From Cryomorpha sp963741985 (GTDB lineage: Bacteria; Bacteroidota; Bacteroidia; Flavobacteriales_D; Cryomorphaceae): 64,000 nt of DNA. Numbering within the stretch: position 1 is the first letter of the stretch; the number at the start of each line of letters is the position of its first letter. The stretch is from the NCBI GenBank assembly GCA_963741985.1, contig CAVUKD010000002.1, positions 992,001 through 1,056,000 on the forward strand, in the 5' to 3' direction. Below the pieces are notes generated by a model. The model saw only the letters and a list, made by a program, of their open reading frames with translations. It ran no database searches and was not told where the DNA came from. Positions 1 to 9,076 of the stretch are shown here, piece by piece. A program made the translations under genes and the position numbers.

Positions 1-872
1 TTGGCCAGCGAGCCGGGCACAGGCTCCGGCGGCGGGATGGCGCAGGCATTCACTAAAAACATAAAGTCATAAGAAACGATCCCGATCAGCACACCATTGC
101 GATATTCTTTGACCTGAACTACCGCATTAAACTTGCCGATCTGCATGGGCGTCACTTCTATTTGACCCGTTACGGGGTCGATGGTCATGCCGGGAATCGG
201 TTCGCTGCCCGAATATGCAGGCAAGTAGGTAAGATCAAAGGGTGCATTAGGCGTTTCGGAAGCTTGGGCAGTAACGAGAGCATATGAAAGACTATCACCA
301 TCGGCATCTGTAAAGCCGAGATTGTAATGCAACGGAACGCCCACACAGGTGTACGGCAGGTTTATGAGCGTTAATTTTGGCGAATTGTTGCATTCATTAC
401 TAGAATTGTTGAGAAAAGCCTCATCGTGCAAACTGAAAGACGACGGATCGATCAAGTTGACAATGGCATTGTCACGATTTTGCTCAGAGACAATTATCTT
501 CCAATCGATACATGGTTCGAGGGTCAAAACGCGCTGATAAACTCCGAGCTGCACGCCCGGCTGTGTACCGCCATTACATTTACTATTCGGCAATTCGGCT
601 GCGCATAGTTGAGAGACATCCTCTACAGATGTTTGCAGAAAATCTTTGTAACCATGCACATAGCACGACGAAGCAATATACACATGGAGTGTATCGGGAA
701 GCGGATTTTGGTCCTGGCAGGCTCTAAAAAGGTTGACGGTAATGAGGTAATTGTCGCCTCCCACGCACTCATAACTGATATTTACACCCGAAATGTGGCT
801 AGCCTCACTTCGCTTCGGAAAGCAGAAGGCGAGCAGAAAAAGATATAAACAAAGGGTGATATTATTAGGCAC
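1..872 (-). CDS. large secreted surface protein, N-terminal part (cut by left window edge)
   Basis: Reading the minus strand from a GTG at 870-872 gives an open frame of 290 codons that leaves the window. I chose this GTG because a hydrophobic signal peptide follows at once (LCLYLFLLAFCF, then SEASHISG). The mature part starts with ISYECVGGDNYLITVNLFRA and has paired cysteines. It later contains FTDADGDSLSY and GMTIDPVTGQIEVTP. These are phrases I recognise from long Bacteroidota surface proteins with cadherin- or PKD-like domains and a gliding-motility-type C-terminus. That C-terminus would lie outside the window, so T9SS export is inferred. The gene is divergent from the 1060 gene across a 187-bp spacer. 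It is confidently a real gene; its exact function is unknown. Confidence 0.8.
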   Translation of the reverse strand, partial: MPNNITLCLYLFLLAFCFPKRSEASHISGVNISYECVGGDNYLITVNLFRACQDQNPLPDTLHVYIASSCYVHGYKDFLQTSVEDVSQLCAAELPNSKCNGGTQPGVQLGVYQRVLTLEPCIDWKIIVSEQNRDNAIVNLIDPSSFSLHDEAFLNNSSNECNNSPKLTLINLPYTCVGVPLHYNLGFTDADGDSLSYALVTAQASETPNAPFDLTYLPAYSGSEPIPGMTIDPVTGQIEVTPMQIGKFNAVVQVKEYRNGVLIGIVSYDFMFLVNACAIPPPEPVPGSLA

Positions 873-1013
873 TTGAATGACTTTTATATGCAATTTACTA
901 TATTGCGGCTCAAAGTTATGAATCTTGTAGGACTGAAATTCACCTCAATAAAAGAGAATATTAACTTTAGATCAATTTTAACTTTACAAATAAGATCGCA
1001 GGCTTTGAATGAT

Positions 1014-1021
1014 TATCTTTG
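1014..1021 (+). promoter_or_regulatory. -7 promoter element TATCTTTG
   Basis: This is an exact match to the Bacteroidota -7 consensus TAnnTTTG, 38 bp upstream of the ATG at 1060. No convincing -33 TTG is present at the usual distance. It is the best promoter candidate for the lamin-tail protein. Confidence 0.5.
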
Positions 1022-1059
1022 CCTCGTAAATTCAAACCACAATTTTAAACAGTATTATT

Positions 1060-1968
1060 ATGAAAAAACTTTTACTTTCAGCTTCAGCATTAGTTCTGTC
1101 GCTTGCTGCCATGGCGCAGTGCAATCAACTTTTCATCTCCGAGTACGTGGTAGGTACTGGAAATGATAAAGCGTATGAACTTTACAACCCAACGGCGGAG
1201 GATATTGATCTTGGACCTTACGAATTGCAACGTTTTTCTAATGGTTCTAATACGGCATCCGATTTTACCGAGCTCATGGGTACTATACCTGCTTATGGAA
1301 CGTGGGTAGTGGCCAATGGTCAAACCGAGGATATTGATTTGGGAACATTTATTTCACCTAAGTGCAGTCCTGAACTTCAAGCATTGGCAGACCAACTGGA
1401 TAATCCATATCCTGCACCAACGTTCATGAACGGTAATGATGCATTGATTCTTGTATTGAACCCAAGTACTTCACCGGTTATTTGTGACATTTTTGGGAAA
1501 TACGGTGAAGATCCTGGAAATGCTTGGACTGCTCCTGATGGAACCTATATCACATCAGGTCACACAATGATTCGCAAGCCCAATGTAGAGGGTGGCGTAA
1601 CGGTAAACCCGATCGAATTTGATCCTTTGGCGCAATGGGATACGCTTCCTGCAGACACTTGGACTAATCTTGGAATACACACATGCAATTGTGATCCAAC
1701 TTCTGGAGTTGCAGATCGCACGCCGCTTAATGTATCGATTTACCCTACACTGGTAAAAGACAACATGGCAATTACCGTGAAAACAAACCATGGTATAAAA
1801 AGTGTAGAAGTCTACGACATCACCGGTAAAGCTGTGAAAACATCTATTAGTCTGGCAAATTCCACTTCGGGTTCATTAAATGTAGGCAACCTTACTTCAG
1901 GTGCCTATATTGTAAATATTTATATGGAGGACAATGTTACTTTCTCCACCCGTTTTATTAAAGAATAA
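1060..1968 (+). CDS. secreted lamin-tail-domain protein with T9SS sorting domain
   Basis: A 302-residue protein. The signal peptide is MKKLLLSASALVLSLAAMAQ. Residues about 21-140 look like a lamin-tail domain (LTD): LFISEYVVGTGNDKAYELYN, then DLGPYELQRFSNG and GTWVVANG, followed by NGNDALILVL. LTDs are beta-sandwich modules often found on secreted nucleases and phosphatases. The last 80 residues or so (NVSIYPTLVKDNMAITV ... GAYIVNIYMEDN ... FIKE) fit a type A T9SS C-terminal sorting domain. No catalytic domain is visible, so it may be a binding protein or an anchored structural protein. It is a single gene between its own promoter and a strong terminator. A role beside the downstream secreted hydrolase is only inferred. 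Confidence 0.82.
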   Translation: MKKLLLSASALVLSLAAMAQCNQLFISEYVVGTGNDKAYELYNPTAEDIDLGPYELQRFSNGSNTASDFTELMGTIPAYGTWVVANGQTEDIDLGTFISPKCSPELQALADQLDNPYPAPTFMNGNDALILVLNPSTSPVICDIFGKYGEDPGNAWTAPDGTYITSGHTMIRKPNVEGGVTVNPIEFDPLAQWDTLPADTWTNLGIHTCNCDPTSGVADRTPLNVSIYPTLVKDNMAITVKTNHGIKSVEVYDITGKAVKTSISLANSTSGSLNVGNLTSGAYIVNIYMEDNVTFSTRFIKE

Positions 1969-1980
1969 TTTTTTTTCCGA

Positions 1981-2020
1981 AAGAGCCCATCTCAGTTGAA
2001 GATGGGCTTTTTCTTTTTTT
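1981..2020 (+). terminator. rho-independent terminator
   Basis: A perfect core stem GCCCATC (1985-1991) / GATGGGC (2001-2007) extends with A-T and G-T pairs to about 12 bp, has a 7-nt loop and is followed by a T-rich tract (2008-2020). It ends the lamin-tail gene and separates it from the TonB-dependent receptor. Confidence 0.9.
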
Positions 2021-2037
2021 AATCCAATCATTCTATT

Positions 2038-5000
2038 TTGAAAAATTTCGTCGGTTTTCTTACAGGGCTTTTGCTATGTACTGCTGCATTCGCTCAGGAA
2101 GGTACCATCAATGGTACAGTAATAGATAAAGTAACGGGAGAAACACTCATTGGAGCTACAGTAATCTATGCGCCAGCCAAAGGTGTGACCACAGACATTG
2201 ATGGTAAATATACATTAACTCTTCCTTATGGCACTTATTCTTTCAGCGTGTCTTATGTTGGCTACGAAACAGTTGAGCGAACAGTAATACTCGATAAGAA
2301 ATTTGAAAAACAAGATTTTTCACTTGCCACTACCACCTTACGGGAAATAGAGGTAGTAGCCGATTTAGCCATAGAAAAAGAAACTCCGGTAGCCTTTACG
2401 AATATTAAGCCTGCACAAATCAGTCAGGAATTGGGTACCAACGACGTGCCGATGCTTCTCAAAGCAACCCCTGGAGTGTATTCCACTGCAACGGGCGGTT
2501 CAGATGGCGGGCCACGTGTAGCAATCCGTGGATTTCAAGAGCGAAACATCTCAGTCCTGATAGATGGAATTCCAATAAATAATATGGATGATGGTCATGT
2601 ATTTTGGTCAAACACCTTTGGAATTGATGCGGTACTGGCCAATCTTCAAGTTCAACGTGGATTGACTTCTTCAAAATTAGCCTTACCAGCAATTGGGGGT
2701 ACCATTAACTATATTACAAAAAGTATTGAAAATAAAGAGAGTGTTTTTGTTCAACAGAGTTACGGAAGTTTCAACACTTTTCGTACTTCACTTGGTTATA
2801 ACTCAGGACGCCTAAAAAATGGATGGGGCTATTCACTTGCCGGCTCTTTCCGTGTGGGTGACGGTTTTTATGAGGAGCAATTTCGGAAGGAATTTTTCTA
2901 TTACGGAAAAGTTCAAAAAGACTTTGGAAGTCATATTGTTTCCTTTACCGCAATGGGATCTCCGGTGACATACGGCATAAGGAGTAATTTGAATAAAATA
3001 GCTGTTTATGATGCCGATTACGCCGCAGGGCTTTTTAAGGGTGATGATGATTTGTACCGCCGGTTATCCGCATATAGTGTGGCTCAGAATTTGGGTCGTG
3101 AAGCAAGCGGTCCAACGAAATATGATCAAAGAGATGCCCTCGCTGAGGCGTATGGTTGGGGTAGCTATGATGAAAACGGAAATTTCATAGTCGATGAAAA
3201 CCGATTTTCTGATATAGCCTCAGAAAATGATTTTATAGATACCGCAGGAGTTATTTCAGAAGGAATCCGCTATAACAATCACTGGGGTTATTTAAATGGT
3301 GGTGTAAAAAACGAGCGGACACGTAATTATCATAAACCAATTTTTTCCTTGAGTGATTTCTGGCGTTTATCCGAAAGACTTAATTTATCGAATAAGGTTT
3401 ATTACTCTTATGGAAAAGGAGGGGTAACCAATCTAATGCCTTATTTGGGATATGGGGATTACGACCAAAATCTTCAAGTCGATTTTCAGCGATTCTATGA
3501 TGCAAATACCAATGTTTCAATGCCATTCAGACCCGCTATCGATCCACTTTATTCGGAAACTGAGAAAAAGTCTGGTGGCATAATGCGGAAAGTATTTAAT
3601 AACCATTACTGGGCAGGACTTCTATCAACACTTGATTTTCAAATGAATGAAAACTGGTCTTTTGCCGGAGGACTTGACTTCCGCTATTACAGTTCCCAAA
3701 CGTATGCTACTCTTGACGATCTTTTGGGAGGCGATTATTACGTACCCGATCTTGAAAGCTTACCTCAAGACCGGTCTACCGCTCCCGCATCCCGAGTATA
3801 TCGGCAAGGCGATAAATACGCTTTTAATAGTGAAAACATAATCCGATGGGGAGCATTTTTTGGTGAAGCCAAATACAAAAAAGAAAATTGGACAGCCTTC
3901 TTAAATCTCTCTGGGGTAATTAGTGGATATAAGCGTATCGACTACTTTGGTAACAAAGACTTTATTGCTGATGACGGTACACGTTACGCCAATGCAATTG
4001 GGTATGGCGACCAACTGTTCTATAATGGCTCCCAAGTTCTCGTGGCTGCTGACAATGCGAATATTGGAACTTCCTCTTATTACCAAAGTGGTGACACTAC
4101 CTTTGTAACGAATCCTAAAAAGAACTTTAACGACTATGCTCCTGACGGGCAGGAATATATATTGAACGCCGAGCGCGTGACTTATGATGATCCCCGCGCT
4201 AAAACCTCAGAAACTCCCTGGAAAAATATTCCCGGATTTACCATTAAAACAGGAGTTGGTTACAGGATTAACGAAAATCATAATGTTTTCGTGAATCTGG
4301 GATATTTAAGCAGAACTCCACGTTTTCGAAACGTTATTGACATCAGCAATCTCAATCAGTTCTTCCGAGATATAGAGAATGAAAAAATTGCTTCCGTCGA
4401 ATTGGGTTATGGCTATTCGCAAAATAATTTGGCTATTAATGTAAATGGTTATTATACCGATTGGCGGAATCGACCTTACGAAGGAGGGGTACGTGTACGC
4501 CTTCCCGGAAGGGAAATATCCGTTCAGGCAAATATAAACGCTATGAACGCGGTTCATAAAGGTGTAGAAATCAACGGCGTTTATAATATTACAAAAAGTA
4601 TTAAAGTCGAAGCTTTCGCTGCACTTGGTGACTGGAGATGGACGAGCTCTGATACCGTCTATTTTTACGACGATCAGGGTAAAATCGTAACTACTGTAGG
4701 CCCTGATGGTGAGTTGACAGATACGCCGCTCACAATCACTTTCGATGCCGATGGTATTGCAGTAGGAGATGCACCTCAAACGCAAATCGGAGGTTCTTTT
4801 CGGTACAATTTCCTGAAAGAAGACCGCGCCTATGTTCAAGCTCGATACACCTATTTTGCTAAATATTATACGGATTTTGATCCGTTGCAGCTACATGATG
4901 AAAAAGCAGGTCGACAATCTTGGGAAATGCCAAATTACGGAATCACAAGTTTTATTGCCGGTTATAATTTTGAAGTAAGTAAAGTGCGTTTCGATATTAA

Positions 5001-5190
5001 TTTTGTCATCGACAACCTCTTTAATGTAAGATACCTTGCAGATGGTGAAAACAATAAAGGCGACGCTCTTGTAACCACAAATTATCTAAACAGTCCTCCA
5101 CAAGCTACTGTATCCTTTGATGCAAATTCTGCCGCAGTTTATTTCGGCTTGCCAAGAACTTTTGGTATTTCTGTGAAAGCCACTCTTTAA
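2038..5190 (+). CDS. TonB-dependent outer-membrane receptor with CarboxypepD-reg-like domain
   Basis: A 1050-residue TonB-dependent receptor. It starts at TTG 2038: no ATG is near, and the signal peptide (KNFVGFLTGLLLCTAAFAQ) begins right there. Residues about 21-105 are a carboxypeptidase-regulatory-like beta-sandwich (GTVIDKVTGETLIGATV, DGKYTLTLPYG, VSYVGYE). Residues about 115-235 are the plug (DVPMLLKATPGVYSTATGG, RVAIRGFQERNISVLIDGIP, GGTINYITK). The rest is a 22-strand-type barrel with many aromatic strands, including the DNLFNVRYLADGE region near the C-terminus. There is no SusD-like gene beside it, so it is not a classic SusCD pair. The substrate is unknown. It lies 31 bp upstream of the secreted PLD-type gene and is probably co-transcribed with it, so a linked nutrient (for example phosphate or nucleic-acid breakdown products) is possible but unproven. 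Confidence 0.93.
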   Translation: MKNFVGFLTGLLLCTAAFAQEGTINGTVIDKVTGETLIGATVIYAPAKGVTTDIDGKYTLTLPYGTYSFSVSYVGYETVERTVILDKKFEKQDFSLATTTLREIEVVADLAIEKETPVAFTNIKPAQISQELGTNDVPMLLKATPGVYSTATGGSDGGPRVAIRGFQERNISVLIDGIPINNMDDGHVFWSNTFGIDAVLANLQVQRGLTSSKLALPAIGGTINYITKSIENKESVFVQQSYGSFNTFRTSLGYNSGRLKNGWGYSLAGSFRVGDGFYEEQFRKEFFYYGKVQKDFGSHIVSFTAMGSPVTYGIRSNLNKIAVYDADYAAGLFKGDDDLYRRLSAYSVAQNLGREASGPTKYDQRDALAEAYGWGSYDENGNFIVDENRFSDIASENDFIDTAGVISEGIRYNNHWGYLNGGVKNERTRNYHKPIFSLSDFWRLSERLNLSNKVYYSYGKGGVTNLMPYLGYGDYDQNLQVDFQRFYDANTNVSMPFRPAIDPLYSETEKKSGGIMRKVFNNHYWAGLLSTLDFQMNENWSFAGGLDFRYYSSQTYATLDDLLGGDYYVPDLESLPQDRSTAPASRVYRQGDKYAFNSENIIRWGAFFGEAKYKKENWTAFLNLSGVISGYKRIDYFGNKDFIADDGTRYANAIGYGDQLFYNGSQVLVAADNANIGTSSYYQSGDTTFVTNPKKNFNDYAPDGQEYILNAERVTYDDPRAKTSETPWKNIPGFTIKTGVGYRINENHNVFVNLGYLSRTPRFRNVIDISNLNQFFRDIENEKIASVELGYGYSQNNLAINVNGYYTDWRNRPYEGGVRVRLPGREISVQANINAMNAVHKGVEINGVYNITKSIKVEAFAALGDWRWTSSDTVYFYDDQGKIVTTVGPDGELTDTPLTITFDADGIAVGDAPQTQIGGSFRYNFLKEDRAYVQARYTYFAKYYTDFDPLQLHDEKAGRQSWEMPNYGITSFIAGYNFEVSKVRFDINFVIDNLFNVRYLADGENNKGDALVTTNYLNSPPQATVSFDANSAAVYFGLPRTFGISVKATL

Positions 5191-5221
5191 AAATAGGATA
5201 TATAAAATTCCATAAATAATT

Positions 5222-7426
5222 ATGAAACAAATTTTCTTTATTTCCCTATTCCTCACTTATACGCTTATCGCAAAAAGTCAGGACAACATCGCCGACGCAA
5301 AAGCAAATTACAGCGTGGATGATGTAGTAACCGTAACAGGAATTATTACCAATGGAAGCGAACTTGGCTCCGTTCGCTACTTGCAGGATGCCACCGCCGG
5401 AATTGCACTATATCCGGGGTCTAACTGGAATAGTTTTGACTTTGTCCCCATGCCCGGTGACGAGGTTACCATTACTGGCACTCTGAGTATGTTTGCCAAC
5501 CTTCTGGAAGTAGGGCCAGTCATTTCTTCTGTAACACTTGTGAGTTCGGGTAACGCATTACCTGAACCGATTGTACGAACTCCAAATGGCCTTACCGAAC
5601 CGTATGAAGGTGAAATTATACGCATCAACAACGTTACTTTTGCGGACGGCGGAAGCGTTTTTGGAAGTTCGACATACAACTACACCGATGCCAATGGCGA
5701 AGACGGAATCATTTATGTAAATGCCAACTCACCTATCGTGGGTGAATTGGTTCCACTAGGCGAAATTGATATTGAAGGAATTTTATCCCAATTCAGTTAC
5801 AATAATCCCGCTGTAGGATATCAATTATTGCCGCGCACAATGAGTGATTTTATTTCGGCCTTCCCGATTAATTTCACTTCCGTTGTTACCCAAACCAATC
5901 TAAGTCCTTCGAGTATCACGCTGGATTGGGGAACCGATGTAATGTCTTCAACAGGAATATATTATGGCCTCACCTCCGCTCTTGGTGAAAATCTGGACAT
6001 GGGCGGATCTGAACAAAATCACGAAATTACCATCGAAGGCCTGAACTCGGGAACACCTTATTATTGTCAAGTTTATTCAGTGCTGGGAGAAGATACCACG
6101 TTTAGCGCGATTGGCACGTACTCTACTGTTTCAGAATCATCGGGAAAAATCAGCGTATATTTTAATACCGCTGTTGACAATTCTGTTTCTACCGGAGTGG
6201 ATGCCATTAGCCTTTATCAGGCAACTGACGACACCATAATTGCACACATAGACCGCGCCCAAACAACACTGGATATTGCAGTTTACAATATCAATAGCGG
6301 CCCGATAGCTCAGGCTATCAACAATGCGTACGATCGCGGAGTGCAGGTGCGCTATATCGCCGAAGGCCAGAATGCGAATACGGCTGTGGCCGATTTTAAT
6401 GCCAATATTCCAGTGCTTTACCGCCAAAATGCGGTTTCGAGCGGAATGCACAATAAATTTATAATCGTCGATGCTGAAAATGTAGATAGCGCCCTGGTAC
6501 TTACCGGTTCTACCAATTTTACATCCAATAACCTTTTTTCTGATCCGAACAATATTGTGATTGTTCAGGATCAAGCCTTGGCACGGGCTTACCGAATAGA
6601 ATTTAATGAGATGTGGGGAAGCGAAGGGCCGGAACCAAACGCAATAGAATCGCGATTTGGAGAATTCAAAATCAACAATACGCCTGAAAGATTTCTTATT
6701 GGCGGCAAGAATGTTGAGCTATATTTCTCGCCTTCGGACGGAACTACTGCGGCTATTGCCAAAGCAATTGAAACAACAGATTACAACCTCGATTTCGCCA
6801 TATTGCTGATCACAAACAATATTATTGCCGATGCCATCCTCAATCAGATCGACCTTTTTGTAACACCTAGAGGTATCGTCGAAACTCCGAATGAATCGGG
6901 ATCCGATTATGATGAACTTGCTGCTGCTGGTTGCCAAATGCTTTCGCATGAAGGGATTCCCGGTCAGTTGCATGATAAATATGCCACCATCGACTACAGC
7001 CAGCCAGAATCGGACCCGACAGTAGTTACCGGATCTCACAACTGGAGTAGCTCCGCAGAATCTACCAATGATGAAAACACTCTGGTCATTCATGATGCAA
7101 CGGTAGCGAATCTTTTCTATCAGAATTTTACGGCATTGTACAATCAGGTGACCGGTGTCGAAGACCTCGAAGTGGAGCACATGGTGATCTATCCAAATCC
7201 GGCAAATGAAAATTTCACCCTTCTATTCGACAGCAAACAGGTTCTCAAAGGAAATTTAATTCTTTCAGACCTTCAGGGACGAACCATTTTCAATCAGGAG
7301 TTCAATACCTACCGCGGCCAGAATAAGATGGTACTTTCAGTAGCTTCAATTCCCGCAGGAGTCTATATGGTTTCCCTTTCAGGAGATTGGGGCAGTAGGA
7401 CTGAGAAGTTGATGGTGCAGCATTAA
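5222..7426 (+). CDS. secreted OB-fold / FN3-like / phospholipase-D-family hydrolase with T9SS sorting domain
   Basis: A 734-residue multidomain secreted protein. The signal peptide is MKQIFFISLFLTYTLIAKSQ. Residues about 30-215 form an OB-fold-like module of the type found on extracellular nucleases (VDDVVTVTGIITNGS, YLQDATAGIALY, PGDEVTITGTL). Residues about 220-305 look fibronectin-III-like (GLNSGTPYYCQVYS). Residues about 330-480 and 500-635 are two PLD halves. Each keeps the HxK signature: HNKFIIVD (His410) with GSTNFT, and HDKYATID (His584) with GSHNWS. Two intact HKD motifs predict an active phosphodiesterase. With the OB module, a nuclease is more likely than a lipase (inference). The C-terminus (VIYPNPANENFTL ... 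GVYMVSLSG) is a type A T9SS signal. It follows the TonB-dependent receptor by 31 bp. Confidence 0.87.
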   Translation: MKQIFFISLFLTYTLIAKSQDNIADAKANYSVDDVVTVTGIITNGSELGSVRYLQDATAGIALYPGSNWNSFDFVPMPGDEVTITGTLSMFANLLEVGPVISSVTLVSSGNALPEPIVRTPNGLTEPYEGEIIRINNVTFADGGSVFGSSTYNYTDANGEDGIIYVNANSPIVGELVPLGEIDIEGILSQFSYNNPAVGYQLLPRTMSDFISAFPINFTSVVTQTNLSPSSITLDWGTDVMSSTGIYYGLTSALGENLDMGGSEQNHEITIEGLNSGTPYYCQVYSVLGEDTTFSAIGTYSTVSESSGKISVYFNTAVDNSVSTGVDAISLYQATDDTIIAHIDRAQTTLDIAVYNINSGPIAQAINNAYDRGVQVRYIAEGQNANTAVADFNANIPVLYRQNAVSSGMHNKFIIVDAENVDSALVLTGSTNFTSNNLFSDPNNIVIVQDQALARAYRIEFNEMWGSEGPEPNAIESRFGEFKINNTPERFLIGGKNVELYFSPSDGTTAAIAKAIETTDYNLDFAILLITNNIIADAILNQIDLFVTPRGIVETPNESGSDYDELAAAGCQMLSHEGIPGQLHDKYATIDYSQPESDPTVVTGSHNWSSSAESTNDENTLVIHDATVANLFYQNFTALYNQVTGVEDLEVEHMVIYPNPANENFTLLFDSKQVLKGNLILSDLQGRTIFNQEFNTYRGQNKMVLSVASIPAGVYMVSLSGDWGSRTEKLMVQH

Positions 7427-7434
7427 AAAAAGAA

Positions 7435-7462
7435 AGAGGGTTCAACCGCTGTTGAACCCTCT
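7435..7462. terminator. shared terminator hairpin between convergent genes
   Basis: A perfect 12-bp stem (arms 7435-7446 and 7451-7462) with a 4-nt loop. Read on the minus strand it is followed by a T-tract (TTTCTTTTTTT), so it is a strong terminator for the pdxJ-hydrolase operon. On the plus strand it ends the PLD gene but has no T-tract after it. Confidence 0.85.
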
Positions 7463-7521
7463 ACCTTAATCACCAATTTAAACCTTATTAATGAAATCTG
7501 ACCCGTTTACGCGTCGAGATG

Positions 7522-8280
7522 TCATGGAGTTACAAAATTTTTCACTTTCGTGTAAAATCCTTCTGGGTCTTGTGCGTGAACCCAATGCCCGGTGGGAAGT
7601 TCAGCGAATTCTGCTTCCGTAAATGTTTTTCGGATTTCGGAATAATCAGCTGGTTTTATGTAGTTTGATTTAGCTCCGGCGATAAAAAGTGTAGGTACTG
7701 AAACCGGCTTTTCGGGAAGTGCTTTCAGTATTTCATCCATTTTGGCTTCAAGCACTTTGAAATTCACGCGCCAGGCAAATTCCGTTTTTGATCTTCGGTA
7801 GAGGTTTTTCAAAATAAATTGTCGCACTCCAAAATCGGGAATTAAGTTTTTTATCCCTTTTTCTGCCTCACTTCTTGACTCGAGAGCAGGAAGGTCTAGT
7901 GCGTGAAAGGCAGCCAGAATATCCTCGTGATCCGATTCATATGCTTTTACTCCTATATCCACTACAATAAGTTTTTCTACCTTCTCAGGAAAAAGTTGCG
8001 CAAAACGCATCGCCGTTTTCCCACCCATCGAATGCCCGATAATTATGGCTTTCTGAATTCCTTCATCGACGCAAAAAGATTTTAAATCCTGCGCCATTAC
8101 ATCATACGAAAAAACATCACTATGCGGTGAATGTCCGTGATTGCGTTGATCTACAAGATAAACTTCAAAATCTTCGGCAAATTTTCGTCCGAGGGTTTGC
8201 CAATTGTCTGAAGAACCAAAAAGGCCGTGTAAAATAATCATGGGCTTTCCGGAGCCCATTTTTTTAAAAGCGAGTTTCAT
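7522..8280 (-). CDS. alpha/beta-fold hydrolase (YbfF-like esterase)
   Basis: A 252-residue alpha/beta hydrolase. The start is the ATG at 8278-8280, which overlaps the pdxJ stop in an ATGA arrangement; a frame 20 codons longer exists but runs inside pdxJ. Visible motifs are the oxyanion HG (ILHGLFGSSDNW), DQRNHGHS, the nucleophile elbow GHSMGG with the catalytic Ser, and the late His in GHWVHAQDPEGF. The length and the order 'HGLFGSSDNW ... DQRNHG ... GHSMGG' fit the YbfF-type acyl-ester or thioester hydrolases. The true substrate is not known. It is translationally coupled to pdxJ and ends at the shared terminator. Confidence 0.9.
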   Translation of the reverse strand: MKLAFKKMGSGKPMIILHGLFGSSDNWQTLGRKFAEDFEVYLVDQRNHGHSPHSDVFSYDVMAQDLKSFCVDEGIQKAIIIGHSMGGKTAMRFAQLFPEKVEKLIVVDIGVKAYESDHEDILAAFHALDLPALESRSEAEKGIKNLIPDFGVRQFILKNLYRRSKTEFAWRVNFKVLEAKMDEILKALPEKPVSVPTLFIAGAKSNYIKPADYSEIRKTFTEAEFAELPTGHWVHAQDPEGFYTKVKNFVTP

Positions 8281-8990
8281 CGTAATTCTTTTAGATAAAG
8301 GCAGATTGCATTTTCCAACCCGAGATAGAGGGCATCGCAAACCAGAGCATGACCAATGGAAACTTCATCCAGTTCGGGTAAATTTTGGAAAAAATACCGC
8401 AGGTTTTTTAAATCAAGGTCATGCCCTGCATTTATGGCGAGTCCTTTTTCGATCGCGGCATTTGCTGCAGCGATATACGGGGCAATAGCTTCGGACGGAT
8501 TTTTGGCGTAAGCCACAGCATAGTTCTCGGTGTATAGTTCGATGCGATCGGCACCCGTTTCGGCGGCGGCGGCGGCCATCTCCGGATCGGGATCCACAAA
8601 AATGCTCACCCGGGTGCCCGTTTCCTTTAGCTTGCCAATCACATCCTGCAAAAATCCTTTTTGGGCAATGGTATCCCAGCCCGCATTGCTCGTGAGCACA
8701 TCGGGGCCATCGGGCACGAGCGTGGCTTGCTCGGGCGTAGTATCTCGCACCAATTTTAAGAATCGGTCGTCGGGATAGCCTTCAATATTATATTCGGTAG
8801 TGATAAGTGGTTTGAGATTGTACACATCTTGTGTGGTGATATGCCGCTCATCGGGTCGGGGGTGAATCGTGATTCCTTGCGCGCCGAAAAGCTGGCAATC
8901 GCGGGCTACTTTTTGCAGATCGGGATTGTTGCCTCCACGCGCATTTCGGAGGGTGGCAAACTTGTTGATGTTGACGCTTAACTTTGTCAT
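8277..8990 (-). CDS. pdxJ: pyridoxine 5'-phosphate synthase
   Basis: A 237-residue TIM-barrel enzyme that condenses 1-deoxyxylulose 5-phosphate with 3-amino-2-oxopropyl phosphate to give pyridoxine 5'-phosphate, the last ring-forming step of DXP-dependent vitamin B6 synthesis. The family signature is clear: LSVNINKFATLRNARGG at the N-terminus, HPRPDERHI, TEYNIEGYP, LVPDGPDVLTSNAGWD, FVDPDPE, ELYTENYA, AINAGHDLDLKNL and EVSIGHAL. I chose the ATG at 8988-8990 because it gives the normal family length; the 23 codons upstream overlap the likely promoter. It is the first gene of a two-gene operon with the hydrolase and is divergent from the CBS protein. Confidence 0.97.
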   Translation of the reverse strand: MTKLSVNINKFATLRNARGGNNPDLQKVARDCQLFGAQGITIHPRPDERHITTQDVYNLKPLITTEYNIEGYPDDRFLKLVRDTTPEQATLVPDGPDVLTSNAGWDTIAQKGFLQDVIGKLKETGTRVSIFVDPDPEMAAAAAETGADRIELYTENYAVAYAKNPSEAIAPYIAAANAAIEKGLAINAGHDLDLKNLRYFFQNLPELDEVSIGHALVCDALYLGLENAICLYLKELR

Positions 8991-9023
8991 GACTTCTGAG
9001 TATATTTCGCCGCCGGGGCGCGG

Positions 9024-9031
9024 CAAAGTTA
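9024..9031 (-). promoter_or_regulatory. -7 promoter element TAACTTTG (minus strand)
   Basis: An exact TAnnTTTG match on the minus strand, 34 bp upstream of the pdxJ ATG. It supports the shorter pdxJ start. No strong -33 element is seen. Confidence 0.5.
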
Positions 9032-9076
9032 ATGCTTTGCTCAAAAGCCGAAAAACCATTAAAAATTAATACTAAA

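Noticed and set aside
349..848. Plus-strand short frames at the left edge
   Set aside because: The minus-strand frame from 872 has a signal peptide and a recognisable secreted-protein sequence, so the plus-strand frames are shadows.
4306..4839. 177-codon minus-strand frame inside the TonB-dependent receptor
   Set aside because: It is antisense to well-conserved barrel strands and resembles no family.
7427..7521. Attenuator or riboswitch in the PLD/hydrolase spacer
   Set aside because: The hairpin is fully explained as a terminator between convergent genes; there is no downstream gene in the right orientation.
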